From an uncultured Eubacteriales bacterium (lineage in GTDB: Bacteria; Bacillota; Clostridia; Oscillospirales; Acutalibacteraceae), in contig CAKSAP010000004.1 of assembly GCA_934436505.1 (NCBI GenBank), positions 62,001 through 126,000 of the forward strand: 64,000 nucleotides of DNA, in the 5' to 3' direction. Below are positions 35,717-43,362 of the stretch, piece by piece. Made by a program: the position numbers and the translations under genes. The notes beneath the pieces were generated by a model, which did no database searches, was not told the origin of the DNA, and saw nothing but the letters and a program-made list of their open reading frames with translations. Position 1 is the stretch's first letter. Every line of letters begins with the position of its first letter.

Positions 35717-36727
35717 TCAATCCTCTTTTATTGCGTTTCTGATTTTTTCAACGCCCCTGCAAACCTCGTCAAACTGCTCGGGAGTCAATGCCTGCGGACC
35801 GTCGCAAAGAGCCTTTGCCGGGTTGTTGTGAACCTCAATCATAAGTCCGTCAGCACCGCAAGCCGCCGCCGCATAAGACATGGGCTTTACAAGTCTTGCA
35901 ATACCCGAAGCGTGGCTCGGGTCAACGATTACGGGCAAGTGAGTTTTTTCTTTAAGAAGCGGAACAGCCGAAAGGTCAAGAGTGTTTCTTGTAGCCGTTT
36001 CAAAGGTTCTTATGCCTCTCTCGCAAAGAATAACCTTTGTGTTTCCTCCTGCCATTATGTATTCTGCGCTCATAAGAAGCTCCTGCAACGTGCCCGAAAG
36101 TCCTCTCTTTAAGAAAATCGGCTTATCGAGCTTTCCAAGCTCCTTGAGCAATTCGAAATTCTGCATATTGCGTGCGCCGACCTGAATAATATCAACATTT
36201 TCAAAAAGGTCAATGTGCGAAGCGTCCATAATTTCGGTAACGATCGGCATACCCGTTTCCTTTTTAGCCTCTAAAAGAAGCTCAAGTCCCTCTGCTCTCA
36301 TTCCCTGGAAAGCGTAGGGAGAGGTTCTCGGCTTAAATGCGCCGCCTCTTAAAATGTTTGCGCCCGATTTTTTGACAGCCTTTGCTATCTCGATTATCTG
36401 CTCTCTTGACTCAACCGAGCAAGGACCTGCCATAATCTGAAAGCTGCCGCCGCCGATTTTAATTCCGTTGCCGAGGTCAATTACCGTGTCGTCCGGATGG
36501 AATTTTCTGTTAGCCTGCTTATACGGCTCTGAAACACGTCTTACGCCCTCAACTATATCAAGTCCCTCGATAAGGTCTGTATCGATTTTGCTTGTGTCGC
36601 CGACAAGTCCCCAGATAGTCTGATATTCGCCGATTGACTCGTGAATATCAACCTCCTGATTTATCAACCACTGTCTTAAAACGTCAACCTTTTGCGCTTC
36701 GGCATCCTTCTTCAAGATAACAATCAT
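35717..36727 (-). CDS. aroF: DAHP synthase, type I-beta with regulatory domain
   Basis: Joins phosphoenolpyruvate and erythrose 4-phosphate, the first step of aromatic synthesis. It is 336 residues. The first 70 are a ferredoxin-like regulatory domain (MIVILKKDAEAQKVD), as in the Thermotoga enzyme, where it binds Tyr or Phe. The barrel has MAGPCSVESREQIIEIA, LRGGAFKPRTSPYAFQGM and VIVDPSHASGIARLV. First structural gene after the attenuator. GAAGGAAAAG precedes the ATG. With tyrA, aroB, aroA, aroC and pheA it covers most of the path; aroE, aroK and dehydroquinase are elsewhere. Confidence 0.96.
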   Translation of the reverse strand: MIVILKKDAEAQKVDVLRQWLINQEVDIHESIGEYQTIWGLVGDTSKIDTDLIEGLDIVEGVRRVSEPYKQANRKFHPDDTVIDLGNGIKIGGGSFQIMAGPCSVESREQIIEIAKAVKKSGANILRGGAFKPRTSPYAFQGMRAEGLELLLEAKKETGMPIVTEIMDASHIDLFENVDIIQVGARNMQNFELLKELGKLDKPIFLKRGLSGTLQELLMSAEYIMAGGNTKVILCERGIRTFETATRNTLDLSAVPLLKEKTHLPVIVDPSHASGIARLVKPMSYAAAACGADGLMIEVHNNPAKALCDGPQALTPEQFDEVCRGVEKIRNAIKED

Positions 36728-36743
36728 TTTCTTTTCCTTCTTT

Positions 36744-36780
36744 CAAAAAAATAACCCCACAGTGACATTCACTGCGGGGT
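36744..36780 (-). terminator. Attenuator terminator before aroF
   Basis: On the minus strand the 12-base arms ACCCCGCAGTGA and TCACTGTGGGGT (one mismatch) enclose a three-base loop and are followed by TATTTTTTTG. It lies between the leader peptide stop (36810) and the aroF start (36727). Its 5' arm can instead pair with 36826-36835 inside the leader peptide frame (CGUUCGCUGC with GCAGUGAAUG, 10 bp including two G-U), so terminator and antiterminator exclude each other. Confidence 0.9.
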
Positions 36781-36809
36781 GTAAGCTTACTAAATTACAA
36801 ACCTTTTAA

Positions 36810-36908
36810 CTAAGCAACCTGTTTTGCAGCGAACGACATTATTACCTTACCAAAAAAGTTGATAAAGTAGAAATAGAAGTATTCAACTGCAAATGAAAAC
36901 TTGCCCAT
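36810..36908 (-). CDS. Phe/Tyr-rich attenuator leader peptide of the aromatic operon
   Basis: A 32-codon frame, ATG to TAG, with AGGAGA (36917-36922) eight bases before the ATG. It encodes 8 Phe and 3 Tyr, clustered at residues 10-19 as YFYFYFINFF. Such clusters are the hallmark of leader peptides of ribosome-mediated attenuators. A ribosome stalled at residues 11-19 would leave codons 25-28 free; these form the antiterminator with the terminator's 5' arm. A ribosome reaching the stop would cover them and let the terminator form. The gene is too short for routine gene calling. The function follows from established Phe and His/Trp attenuators; it is untested here. Confidence 0.9.
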   Translation of the reverse strand: MGKFSFAVEYFYFYFINFFGKVIMSFAAKQVA

Positions 36909-36938
36909 TCGTTTGTTCTCCTGTAATTTATTGTAAAT

Positions 36939-36967
36939 ATACTATCATTATCCAAATTAAAAGTCAA
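36939..36967 (-). promoter_or_regulatory. Promoter of the aromatic operon
   Basis: On the minus strand TTGACT, a 17-base spacer and TAGTAT. Transcription would begin near 36932, about 25 bases before the leader peptide ATG. Confidence 0.8.
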
Positions 36968-37013
36968 CACTTTTTTGAAAGTTGTTCTCAAAAACAATCC
37001 GTATAGGCGTAAA

Positions 37014-37051
37014 AACGAAAAAGCAACGGAAAGCTTATCTCTCCGTTGCTT
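37014..37051 (-). terminator. Terminator of yebC
   Basis: Stem AAGCAACGGA / TCCGTTGCTT (37021-37051), followed on the minus strand by TTTTTCG, 20 bases after the yebC stop. Confidence 0.85.
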
Positions 37052-37070
37052 AAAATATCCGCTAATAAAA

Positions 37071-37811
37071 TCAGCCCTCGTAATCGTCCTCATTCTCCCA
37101 GTTATGGAAAACCTCTTGAATGTCGTCGTTGTCCTCAAACATTTCAAGCATTCTGCCCATATTGGTAATATCGTCGGGATTATCAAGTCTTGTGTAGGTT
37201 GACGGTACATATTCAACCTCAGCCGAAAGAAAGTTGTAGCCCTTAGCCTCAAGGTCGTCTCTGATAGCGCCCATATCGTTAGGCTCGGTACGAATATCAA
37301 AAACTTCGCCGTCTGTAATAAAGTCAACAGCACCTGCCTCAAGAGCGTCCTCCATAAGCTTGTCCTCGTCAACGTCCTCTTTATCGATTATGATAACGCC
37401 CTGACGTGTGAACATAAACGAAACGCAGCCCGACTGACCCATATTGCCGCCGAACTTGTCAAAGTAATGACGAACGTCGCCTGCCGTACGGTTTCTGTTG
37501 TCGGTAAGAGCCTCAACGATAACCGCAATACCCGACGGACCGTAGCCCTCATATGTAATGCTCTCGAAATTGTCGGTATTGCCGTCGCCTGCCGCCTTTT
37601 TGATAATTCTGTCGATATTGTCGTTGGGTACGTTAGCCGCCTTAGCCTTTGCGATAATATCCTTTAATTTTGAGTTGCCCGCAGGATCGGGGCCGCCCTC
37701 ACGAACCGCAACCGCAATTTCTCTGCCGATTTTGGTAAATACTTTCGCTCTTGCGTTATCGGTTTTTTCTTTTTTTCGTTTAATGGTACTCCATTTTGAG
37801 TGTCCTGACAA
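37071..37811 (-). CDS. yebC: YebC/PmpR-family protein
   Basis: Member of the YebC/PmpR/TACO1 family, known as DNA-binding regulators and, more recently, as factors helping ribosomes at difficult peptide stretches. It has 246 residues. The canonical N terminus SGHSKWSTIKRKKEKTDNAR fixes the start at a TTG (37811) behind GAGGGTGA, not the GTG three codons upstream. Family blocks AVREGGPDPAGNSKL and YEGYGPSGIAVIVEALTDN are present. It ends very acidic (ENEDDYEG). It stands alone with its own promoter and terminator. Confidence 0.95.
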   Translation of the reverse strand: MSGHSKWSTIKRKKEKTDNARAKVFTKIGREIAVAVREGGPDPAGNSKLKDIIAKAKAANVPNDNIDRIIKKAAGDGNTDNFESITYEGYGPSGIAVIVEALTDNRNRTAGDVRHYFDKFGGNMGQSGCVSFMFTRQGVIIIDKEDVDEDKLMEDALEAGAVDFITDGEVFDIRTEPNDMGAIRDDLEAKGYNFLSAEVEYVPSTYTRLDNPDDITNMGRMLEMFEDNDDIQEVFHNWENEDDYEG

Positions 37812-37844
37812 AAAAATCACCCTCTACATATATTTACGCAAAGT

Positions 37845-37873
37845 ATTTTATCACAGTTGCGTGCTTTTATCAA
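37845..37873 (-). promoter_or_regulatory. Promoter of yebC
   Basis: On the minus strand TTGATA, a 17-base spacer and TAAAAT preceded by TGTGA (extended -10). It is divergent from the promoter at 37885-37913. Confidence 0.75.
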
Positions 37874-37884
37874 GTTTTTTATAA

Positions 37885-37913
37885 TTTACAATTTATCTTA
37901 TTTATGTTAAAAT
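37885..37913 (+). promoter_or_regulatory. Promoter of the methyltransferase pair, leaderless start
   Basis: TTTACA (37885-37890), a 17-base spacer and TAAAAT (37908-37913) with TG extension. The expected start of transcription, about seven bases on, falls at or next to the ATG at 37922. Confidence 0.75.
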
Positions 37914-37921
37914 AAATTGTT

Positions 37922-38668
37922 ATGAAAAATGCAGAGCTTTTTGAAAATGAACATATTGAAACACTCGGCAACGACATTGGTGTTATTGTATCCGAAGCGC
38001 ATACCTTCGGCACCGATGCAATGTTGCTCGCCTATTTTGCAAATGCAAGGCGAAACGACCTTGCCTGCGACCTCGGAACAGGCTGCGGAATAATCCCTCT
38101 CTTATGGAAAAGGGACGGAAATTGCAGAAAAATTTACGGCGTTGAAATTCAGGAAAAGGGCTATTCGCAATTTTTACGGAGCGTTGAAGCGGATAATGCT
38201 TCGGGCAGCGTTTTCCCGATACACTCGGACTTAAAGCAGTTAAAAGGCAAATTACCGCAGGGCGCATTTGACCTTGTAACAATGAATCCGCCTTATAAAA
38301 AAGAAAACGCAGGAATAAAAAGCGAAAAAACGAACGAAAAAATCGCAAGGCACGAAACGCTTTGCACGATTGACGATATATGCACGACGGCAGCGTCGCT
38401 TTTGAAATTCGGCGGACGGTTTTGCCTTTGCATTAGACCCGAGCGCTTATTTGAAACAATGAAAAGTATGTCGGAGCATAAGCTTGAGCCGAAAAGACTT
38501 CGCCTTGTTACAAGCAGAGACGGAGAAAAGCCGTGGCTTTGCCTTATCGAGTCAAGGCTCGGCGGAAAAAGCGGCTTGACGGTAGAAAAGAACTTTGTTT
38601 TATATGACAAGGACAATAAATACACAGAAGAAATGGACAGCTTGCTGGTTCTTTACAGGGAGGATTGA
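37922..38668 (+). CDS. tRNA1(Val) adenine-N6 methyltransferase family (YabB/TrmN6-like)
   Basis: S-adenosylmethionine-dependent N6-adenine methyltransferase, 248 residues. SAM motif I is CDLGTGCGIIPLLW and the catalytic motif is MNPPYKKE, typical of N6-adenine enzymes of the TrmN6/YabB group. The early DAMLLAYFANAR is a family block. The next gene is rsmI, as in many Firmicutes (yabB-yabC). No Shine-Dalgarno lies before the ATG, and the promoter -10 ends only eight bases upstream, so translation of a leaderless message is likely. The exact tRNA target is inferred from the family. Confidence 0.9.
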   Translation: MKNAELFENEHIETLGNDIGVIVSEAHTFGTDAMLLAYFANARRNDLACDLGTGCGIIPLLWKRDGNCRKIYGVEIQEKGYSQFLRSVEADNASGSVFPIHSDLKQLKGKLPQGAFDLVTMNPPYKKENAGIKSEKTNEKIARHETLCTIDDICTTAASLLKFGGRFCLCIRPERLFETMKSMSEHKLEPKRLRLVTSRDGEKPWLCLIESRLGGKSGLTVEKNFVLYDKDNKYTEEMDSLLVLYRED

Positions 38669-38670
38669 AT

Positions 38671-39498
38671 ATGTCGGGAAAGCTATATGTTGTCGGAACT
38701 CCGATTGGAAATTTATCCGACTTTTCTCCGAGAGCCGTTGAAACTCTTGCCTCGGTTGATTTTATCGCAGCGGAGGATACAAGGGTTACGCTGAAGCTGC
38801 TCAATCACTTTGAAATCAAAAAGCCTATGGTAAGCTACTTCGAGCACAATCGCAGAGAACGTGGCGAAATCATACTTGAAAGAATTAAATCGGGCGAAAG
38901 CTGCGCTATTGTTACAGATGCCGGAATGCCTGCAATTTCAGATCCCGGAGAGGATTTAGTTAATTTATGTCTATCGAACGGAATTGCCGTAGAGTCAGTC
39001 CCCGGTCCTACCGCTTTTGCTACCGCAGTGGCTATGTCGGGACTTCCGAGCGGTCGATTTACGTTTGAGGGATTTTTGAGTGTGAACAAGCCGAGCCGCA
39101 GAGAGCATCTTGAGGAAATTGTATCGGAACGTCGCACAATGGTCTTTTACGAAGCACCGCACAAGCTTACCTCGACACTCAAGGATTTATATAAATACCT
39201 CGGCGACAGGCGAATTGCACTTATTAAGGAACTTACGAAAATACATGAAACCGTTGAACGCACCACGCTTTCCGAAGCGTGCGAAAAGTATTCGGCTCAA
39301 GCACCGAAGGGCGAATTTGTAATTGTTATCGAGGGCTCAACAGAGCCTAAGCAAAAAGAAGTGAGTCTTGACGAAGCAGTTGCACTTGCAAAGGGACTTG
39401 TCGAAAGCGGAATGGCGATAAACGACGCCGCAAAGGAAATCGCAAAGGAAACGAAACTCAAAAAGGGCGATATTTACAAAGCTTTATTAGGAGAATAG
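38671..39498 (+). CDS. rsmI: 16S rRNA (cytidine1402-2'-O)-methyltransferase
   Basis: Methylates the ribose of C1402 in 16S rRNA with SAM, 275 residues. The tetrapyrrole-methylase fold is shown by LYVVGTPIGNLSDFSPRA, AEDTRVTLKLL and AIVTDAGMPAISDPGEDLV. SVPGPTAFATAVAMSGLPS and FYEAPHKLTSTL follow. GGGAGG at 38658-38663 fits the ATG at 38671; a TTG two codons earlier is less likely. Co-transcribed with the preceding methyltransferase gene. Confidence 0.96.
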   Translation: MSGKLYVVGTPIGNLSDFSPRAVETLASVDFIAAEDTRVTLKLLNHFEIKKPMVSYFEHNRRERGEIILERIKSGESCAIVTDAGMPAISDPGEDLVNLCLSNGIAVESVPGPTAFATAVAMSGLPSGRFTFEGFLSVNKPSRREHLEEIVSERRTMVFYEAPHKLTSTLKDLYKYLGDRRIALIKELTKIHETVERTTLSEACEKYSAQAPKGEFVIVIEGSTEPKQKEVSLDEAVALAKGLVESGMAINDAAKEIAKETKLKKGDIYKALLGE

Positions 39499-39605
39499 TG
39501 TGAAAATCACGCTGTTCTGATCATAATTGTATTGCCATCACGCCTGTTAAGGCAACGCAGGTGAAATTGGTGATTATTCAATAAATTATTTGTTGCCGAA
39601 AGGCT

Positions 39606-40202
39606 ATGGTGATTATGGAGTATTGGTATCTTTGGCTCATATTTGCAGTGCTTGTGGTAATAACCGCTGTCGTAATAGTTTTTGCAGGCAAAGCGGTATC
39701 GGCACGAAATGAGCAGACAAAAGAAATAATGGCACAGCTTGACAGACTTAAAGCATTAAAGGATAAATATACGGATTTAACTGTTGAGAAGGTTGAAAAC
39801 GCCGACCCCGAGGAATTGCTCGAAGGCGTATGCACCGTTTTGCAAGTGAAAATTGACAAATCGGATGACCCCGACGCAGAATTTGCAAGGTTTAACGAGG
39901 ATCAAAAAACCATATATGTTTTACACTGCTTTATATCGGAATACAACTCTGAATTATCTTCATTCTTTTCCGATTACACAAGTGATTTTTCAGGTCATCT
40001 TGTTGTTGCGGCATTTCTTGTTCCGGAATATCATCCGTTTATCAGCACGGAATTCGGATTGTATTCCGACAGCGACAGCGGCGCACCCTTTGACAAAGAG
40101 TTAAAGAATAAAACCGACGCAGAATTCGATAAAATCTATTCAAAAGAAAAGTTTCTCGAAGCGGCAAAAACATTTATTAAAGACAATATAGATAGTTTTT
40201 AA
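39606..40202 (+). CDS. Membrane-anchored hypothetical protein
   Basis: I do not recognise this protein (198 residues). An N-terminal hydrophobic helix (YWYLWLIFAVLVVITAVVIV) is followed by a short coiled-coil-like stretch (QTKEIMAQLDRLKALKDKY) and a soluble alpha/beta domain of about 150 residues that is probably cytosolic. Parts such as IYVLHCFISEYNSELSSFFS loosely recall DUF4375-type proteins, but not enough to assign. An in-frame ATG at 39615 is an equal candidate start, as the ribosome site is weak. It stands alone between rsmI and rubrerythrin. Confidence 0.7.
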   Translation: MVIMEYWYLWLIFAVLVVITAVVIVFAGKAVSARNEQTKEIMAQLDRLKALKDKYTDLTVEKVENADPEELLEGVCTVLQVKIDKSDDPDAEFARFNEDQKTIYVLHCFISEYNSELSSFFSDYTSDFSGHLVVAAFLVPEYHPFISTEFGLYSDSDSGAPFDKELKNKTDAEFDKIYSKEKFLEAAKTFIKDNIDSF

Positions 40203-40271
40203 CTAAAGGTATATTTCGGAAAAATCCGCAAAAAATAACTCCGATACTATTTAAGTAAAGGAGTTGCTTTT

Positions 40272-40808
40272 ATGGAGCTTACAGGTTCAAAAACAGAAAA
40301 AAATTTACTTGCCGCATTCGCAGGTGAATCGCAAGCAAGTATAAAGTACAGCTTTTATGCCGAAAAGGCAAGGCAGGACGGCTATGAGAAATATGCCGCA
40401 ATAATCGATAACACGGCGCACAACGAAAAGGCGCACGCTGAAATATGGTTCAAGCAGTTAAATTCCTGTATGCCGTCAACCGTTGAAAATATGAACGACG
40501 CCATCGCAGGCGAGCATTACGAATGGTCGGAAATGTATTTTGAATTTGCGAAAACGGCTCGTGAGGAGGGCTTTAACGAAATAGCCTTTCTCTTTGAGAG
40601 CGTTGCCGAGGTTGAACGCCACCACGAAGAAATGTATACCTGTATGCACAAAAAGGTAAAGGAAAATACCGTGTTCGACGGCGACGAGGACACTATTTGG
40701 ATATGCCGTAACTGCGGTCATATGCACAAGGGCAAAAATCCCCCTGCCTACTGTCCCGTTTGCGAAAAGCCGCAGGCATATTTCCAAATCAAATGCTCTG
40801 ATTGTTGA
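40272..40808 (+). CDS. rbr: Rubrerythrin
   Basis: Peroxide-reducing non-heme iron protein of anaerobes, 178 residues. The N-terminal four-helix ferritin-like domain has the di-iron Glu/His residues (FAGESQAS, NEKAHAEIWF, AGEHYEW, AEVERHHEEMY). The C-terminal rubredoxin domain has ICRNCGHMHKGKNPP and YCPVCEKPQAYF. It defends the oxygen-sensitive metabolism encoded at 1646-8029. AAAGGAG precedes the ATG. Its 3' end overlaps the convergent XRE gene by 20 bases. Confidence 0.97.
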   Translation: MELTGSKTEKNLLAAFAGESQASIKYSFYAEKARQDGYEKYAAIIDNTAHNEKAHAEIWFKQLNSCMPSTVENMNDAIAGEHYEWSEMYFEFAKTAREEGFNEIAFLFESVAEVERHHEEMYTCMHKKVKENTVFDGDEDTIWICRNCGHMHKGKNPPAYCPVCEKPQAYFQIKCSDC

Positions 40809-41406
40809 GTATTCGCTCACATTCCTTGATAATAGCTTTTTCGGCGGAGGAAATTACTGTTTTAATACACTCGGGCTCTGAAATATTCTTTGCGTGCCTT
40901 TTTGCAACCTCGGACTGAAGCAAATCGGAAATCATTTCAGTCTGCGCATTGCAGGTCGCAAGAGCCGATTCATACGGCAGGCTTATCCAGCTTTTCGGAA
41001 TACACTCTGCCTGTGAAGCGATAATCGCAAGGCGATACACCGTGAGTGCAAAGTAATTTTTTACCGCCGTTTCCTTTCCGATATCGGCGTCGGAATAGCG
41101 TGAATAAAGCATCATAATCGCACGCAAAACAGTATTCATTCTGTATTCCGAGTCAAGTATGCTTTCGCCCTTATCGAAATTTGCAACGAAATCATCCTTT
41201 GAGTCGCTCATACCGAGCATATAGTCGCAGCTGACGTCAAAATACGCTGCGGCCTTACATAAAAAATCGAGTCCGCATTCACGAATTCCCTTTTCATAGT
41301 GGGACAGCAAAGCCTGCGACACGCCGAGCGCATCGGCAGTTTCCTTTTGGCTCAAGCCCCTTTGCCGTCTCAGCTCGCTCAATCTTACGGCAAACGAATT
41401 TTTCAT
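40789..41406 (-). CDS. XRE-family transcriptional regulator
   Basis: Helix-turn-helix regulator, 205 residues. LSELRRQRGLSQKETADALG with VSQALLSHYEKGIRECGLD is a standard XRE domain at residues 8-62. The 130-residue C-terminal helical part is unrecognised and may sense a ligand. The start follows AGGGG. It is divergent from the histidine phosphatase gene, and the palindrome TTGTATAATCTACAA lies between them. It probably represses itself and that gene (inference). Confidence 0.88.
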   Translation of the reverse strand: MKNSFAVRLSELRRQRGLSQKETADALGVSQALLSHYEKGIRECGLDFLCKAAAYFDVSCDYMLGMSDSKDDFVANFDKGESILDSEYRMNTVLRAIMMLYSRYSDADIGKETAVKNYFALTVYRLAIIASQAECIPKSWISLPYESALATCNAQTEMISDLLQSEVAKRHAKNISEPECIKTVISSAEKAIIKECERILNNQSI

Positions 41407-41409
41407 TTG

Positions 41410-41445
41410 TTTACGCCCCTTTATTACTAATTGTATAATCTACAA
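41410..41445 (+). promoter_or_regulatory. Promoter of the histidine phosphatase gene with palindromic operator
   Basis: TTTACG (41410-41415), an 18-base spacer and a perfect TATAAT (41434-41439). The inverted repeat TTGTA-TAATC-TACAA (41431-41445) covers the -10 box and sits just upstream of the divergent XRE gene. This is a typical layout for an autoregulating XRE repressor. Confidence 0.6.
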
Positions 41446-41487
41446 ATCATTTTAACATAAAAAATACTTTTTGTATAGGAGAATTTT

Positions 41488-42231
41488 ATGAAAACCTACA
41501 CTGTTCATTTAATAAGACACGCAATGACAAAGGAAAACACCGAGGGAAAGTACATAGGTCAGACCGACGTCGAGCCTACAAAAGAGGGCTTGGCTCAAAT
41601 TAAAAATCTTATGAACGAAAACGAGGGCTATCCTTATGCCGACGTTGTTATTTCAAGCCCGTTGAAGCGTTGCACCGAAACCGCAAAGCTCATATATCCC
41701 GAAAAAGAGCCTGTTATTATGCAGGACCTTATCGAGTATGATTTCGGCGATTTCGAGGGTATGACAGCCGACGAGCTCAAAGACCTCGACACGTTTAAGG
41801 ATTGGATTTCCGGCGCTCATCCCGAGGAGCCCGTTCCTTTCGGCGAGAGCCAAAAAGAGTTTAACGACAGAATATGTAAGTGCTTTATACGCATTATCGA
41901 GGGCATAATCAAGTCGGGAACAAGGAGCACGGCTATCATCACTCACGGCGGCGTTATAATGTCGCTCATGGCTGCCTTTGCCATTCCCGAAGCACCTATG
42001 CACGAGTGGTTGACCCCTAACGGCTGCGGCTACACGTTGAGAATTGACCCGTCTGTTTGGAGAATGGGTCAGAAGCTCGAAGCCTTTGCCGAATGTCCGC
42101 CCATCCCCCAACAGATTGATGCTGAAAGAGAAATGTGGGACACCTTCGACTTTGACCCCGATAAGGACGATTTCGACATCAGCGAATACATTGACGACTA
42201 CACGGATTATGAAAACGGCGGTCTTAGTTAA
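41488..42231 (+). CDS. Histidine phosphatase family protein
   Basis: Phosphoglycerate-mutase-like phosphatase, 247 residues. The phosphorylated His is in HLIRHAMTKEN, with SSPLKRCTETA, the acid EYDFGDFEGM and the second His in AIITHGGVIMSLMA. The C-terminal 50 residues are an acidic, aromatic-rich tail (DFDPDKDDFDISEYIDDYTD) not seen in most family members. Cobalamin phosphatase CobC is related, but no cobalamin genes are near; the substrate is unknown. AGGAGA precedes the ATG. The 3' end overlaps the next convergent gene by four bases. Confidence 0.9.
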   Translation: MKTYTVHLIRHAMTKENTEGKYIGQTDVEPTKEGLAQIKNLMNENEGYPYADVVISSPLKRCTETAKLIYPEKEPVIMQDLIEYDFGDFEGMTADELKDLDTFKDWISGAHPEEPVPFGESQKEFNDRICKCFIRIIEGIIKSGTRSTAIITHGGVIMSLMAAFAIPEAPMHEWLTPNGCGYTLRIDPSVWRMGQKLEAFAECPPIPQQIDAEREMWDTFDFDPDKDDFDISEYIDDYTDYENGGLS

Positions 42232-43046
42232 TTTTCTACTATTCTCAATTTCATAAACATAACAGGCTTTTCAATCGGTTTTGGAGTGTACAGCTTCAAG
42301 ACCGATTTTGCGTATATATTAAGACTTCTGTTGTAATACGCCGACACAAACGGTATCGGAATAATAAAAATTTCCGACAAAAACCAAATGATAAAGCTCG
42401 TTTTGAATTTCAAAAGCCGAAGCTTGCCCGAGCTTGTGTGTTCATTCAGATAATGTATGACCTCAACTGCCGAAAGCGACGGCTGCGAGCATATAATTTC
42501 ATCTAAAAACGTAAGCCTTTGCTTTGAAATAAGGAAGAAAAGCACGCCTGTTAAAAGCAGCATTGAAAACAGCGCAACGCAGGCATAAAATATCATTTTC
42601 GGCATACCGCTTTGCAAAAAATACAGCGAAACGACAAGCGTTACAAGGCACGGCAAAAGGTATAAAATAAACGTGCCGAAATTTATAATCGAACGCAAAA
42701 TATGAAGATAGATAATTTTTAACTGAACACTTATTTTGATAATATGAAATACTTTCACTCTGTGATTTTGCTTTCCCGAAAAATAAAAGGTACGCTTTTG
42801 CAAATGACCGCATATAATAAAATACCACAGCGTGAAAAATGCGCCGAGCGAAAAAACGGCATAATACGCCGCTTGAGGAAAATCGAGAACAAATTTATCA
42901 AGGGCGGAAAGCATAAATAAAAAGAATGTGAAAAGCACGAGGCATAAAAATCTCAAAAGTATGAAAAATATGTTTGCAAAGTATAGCTTTTTACCGCACG
43001 CCTCGTTAATATTTCTCGCAAGAAGTTTAACACAAGAGTTTTTCAT
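42228..43046 (-). CDS. Hypothetical polytopic membrane protein
   Basis: Unrecognised membrane protein, 272 residues, with about five or six helices (near 25-45, 60-80, 115-140, 150-172 and 215-235). It is basic, Phe- and Leu-rich, and has a soluble stretch LDEIICSQPSLSAVEVIHYL between helices 4 and 5. The pattern resembles DUF975-like proteins, but I cannot confirm that. CAGGTGAT fits the ATG at 43046 better than the in-frame starts at 43055 and 43052. It is divergent from glmS. Confidence 0.75.
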   Translation of the reverse strand: MKNSCVKLLARNINEACGKKLYFANIFFILLRFLCLVLFTFFLFMLSALDKFVLDFPQAAYYAVFSLGAFFTLWYFIICGHLQKRTFYFSGKQNHRVKVFHIIKISVQLKIIYLHILRSIINFGTFILYLLPCLVTLVVSLYFLQSGMPKMIFYACVALFSMLLLTGVLFFLISKQRLTFLDEIICSQPSLSAVEVIHYLNEHTSSGKLRLLKFKTSFIIWFLSEIFIIPIPFVSAYYNRSLNIYAKSVLKLYTPKPIEKPVMFMKLRIVEN

Positions 43047-43104
43047 AAACATCACCTGCTTTATTTTTCCCTAAAACGCAAATTTAATTACAAAATTAAA
43101 GCAG

Positions 43105-43133
43105 TTGACAAAATTAAAAGCACAGGATATAAT
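43105..43133 (+). promoter_or_regulatory. Promoter of glmS
   Basis: A perfect consensus promoter: TTGACA (43105-43110), a 17-base spacer and TATAAT (43128-43133). Such strength fits a gene controlled after transcription by a ribozyme. Confidence 0.9.
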
Positions 43134-43175
43134 CGTAAGTGGAATTGTGCAGTTCCTTCGGGTTTGAAATTTTCC

Positions 43176-43328
43176 CTTAAAAATAGCGCCGGGTCTGCTT
43201 GCACTGTAACTGGCAGATGACGAGGAAGAAGTTATCGAAATATTCGGCGGATGCTTCTTGTCCCATATGTGCGGGGACACAAACATTTACTAAAAACTGT
43301 CGGCGACGGCAAAACAGAGGTAAATGTA
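43176..43328 (+). ncRNA. glmS: glmS ribozyme/riboswitch
   Basis: Self-cleaving RNA that uses glucosamine 6-phosphate as cofactor and lowers glmS expression. The conserved core is visible: cleavage context A-GCGCC with the cut expected between 43185 and 43186; TCTGC/GCAGA (P1-type stem); TGACGAGG containing the catalytic G; TTATCGA; ATTCGGCGGATGC; GAAG/CTTC (P2.1); GTCCC/GGGGAC (P3); and CATTTAC/GTAAATG (P4) at the 3' end. It lies directly upstream of glmS behind a strong promoter, as in other Firmicutes. Confidence 0.95.
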
Positions 43329-43362
43329 CCGTGCAAATATTTTTGCAAAGGAACAAGTTAAT

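Noticed and set aside
36842..37372. 176-residue minus-strand frame covering the aro leader and the end of yebC
   Set aside because: It overlaps the yebC coding region in another frame, the yebC terminator, the aro promoter and the leader peptide; no ribosome site.
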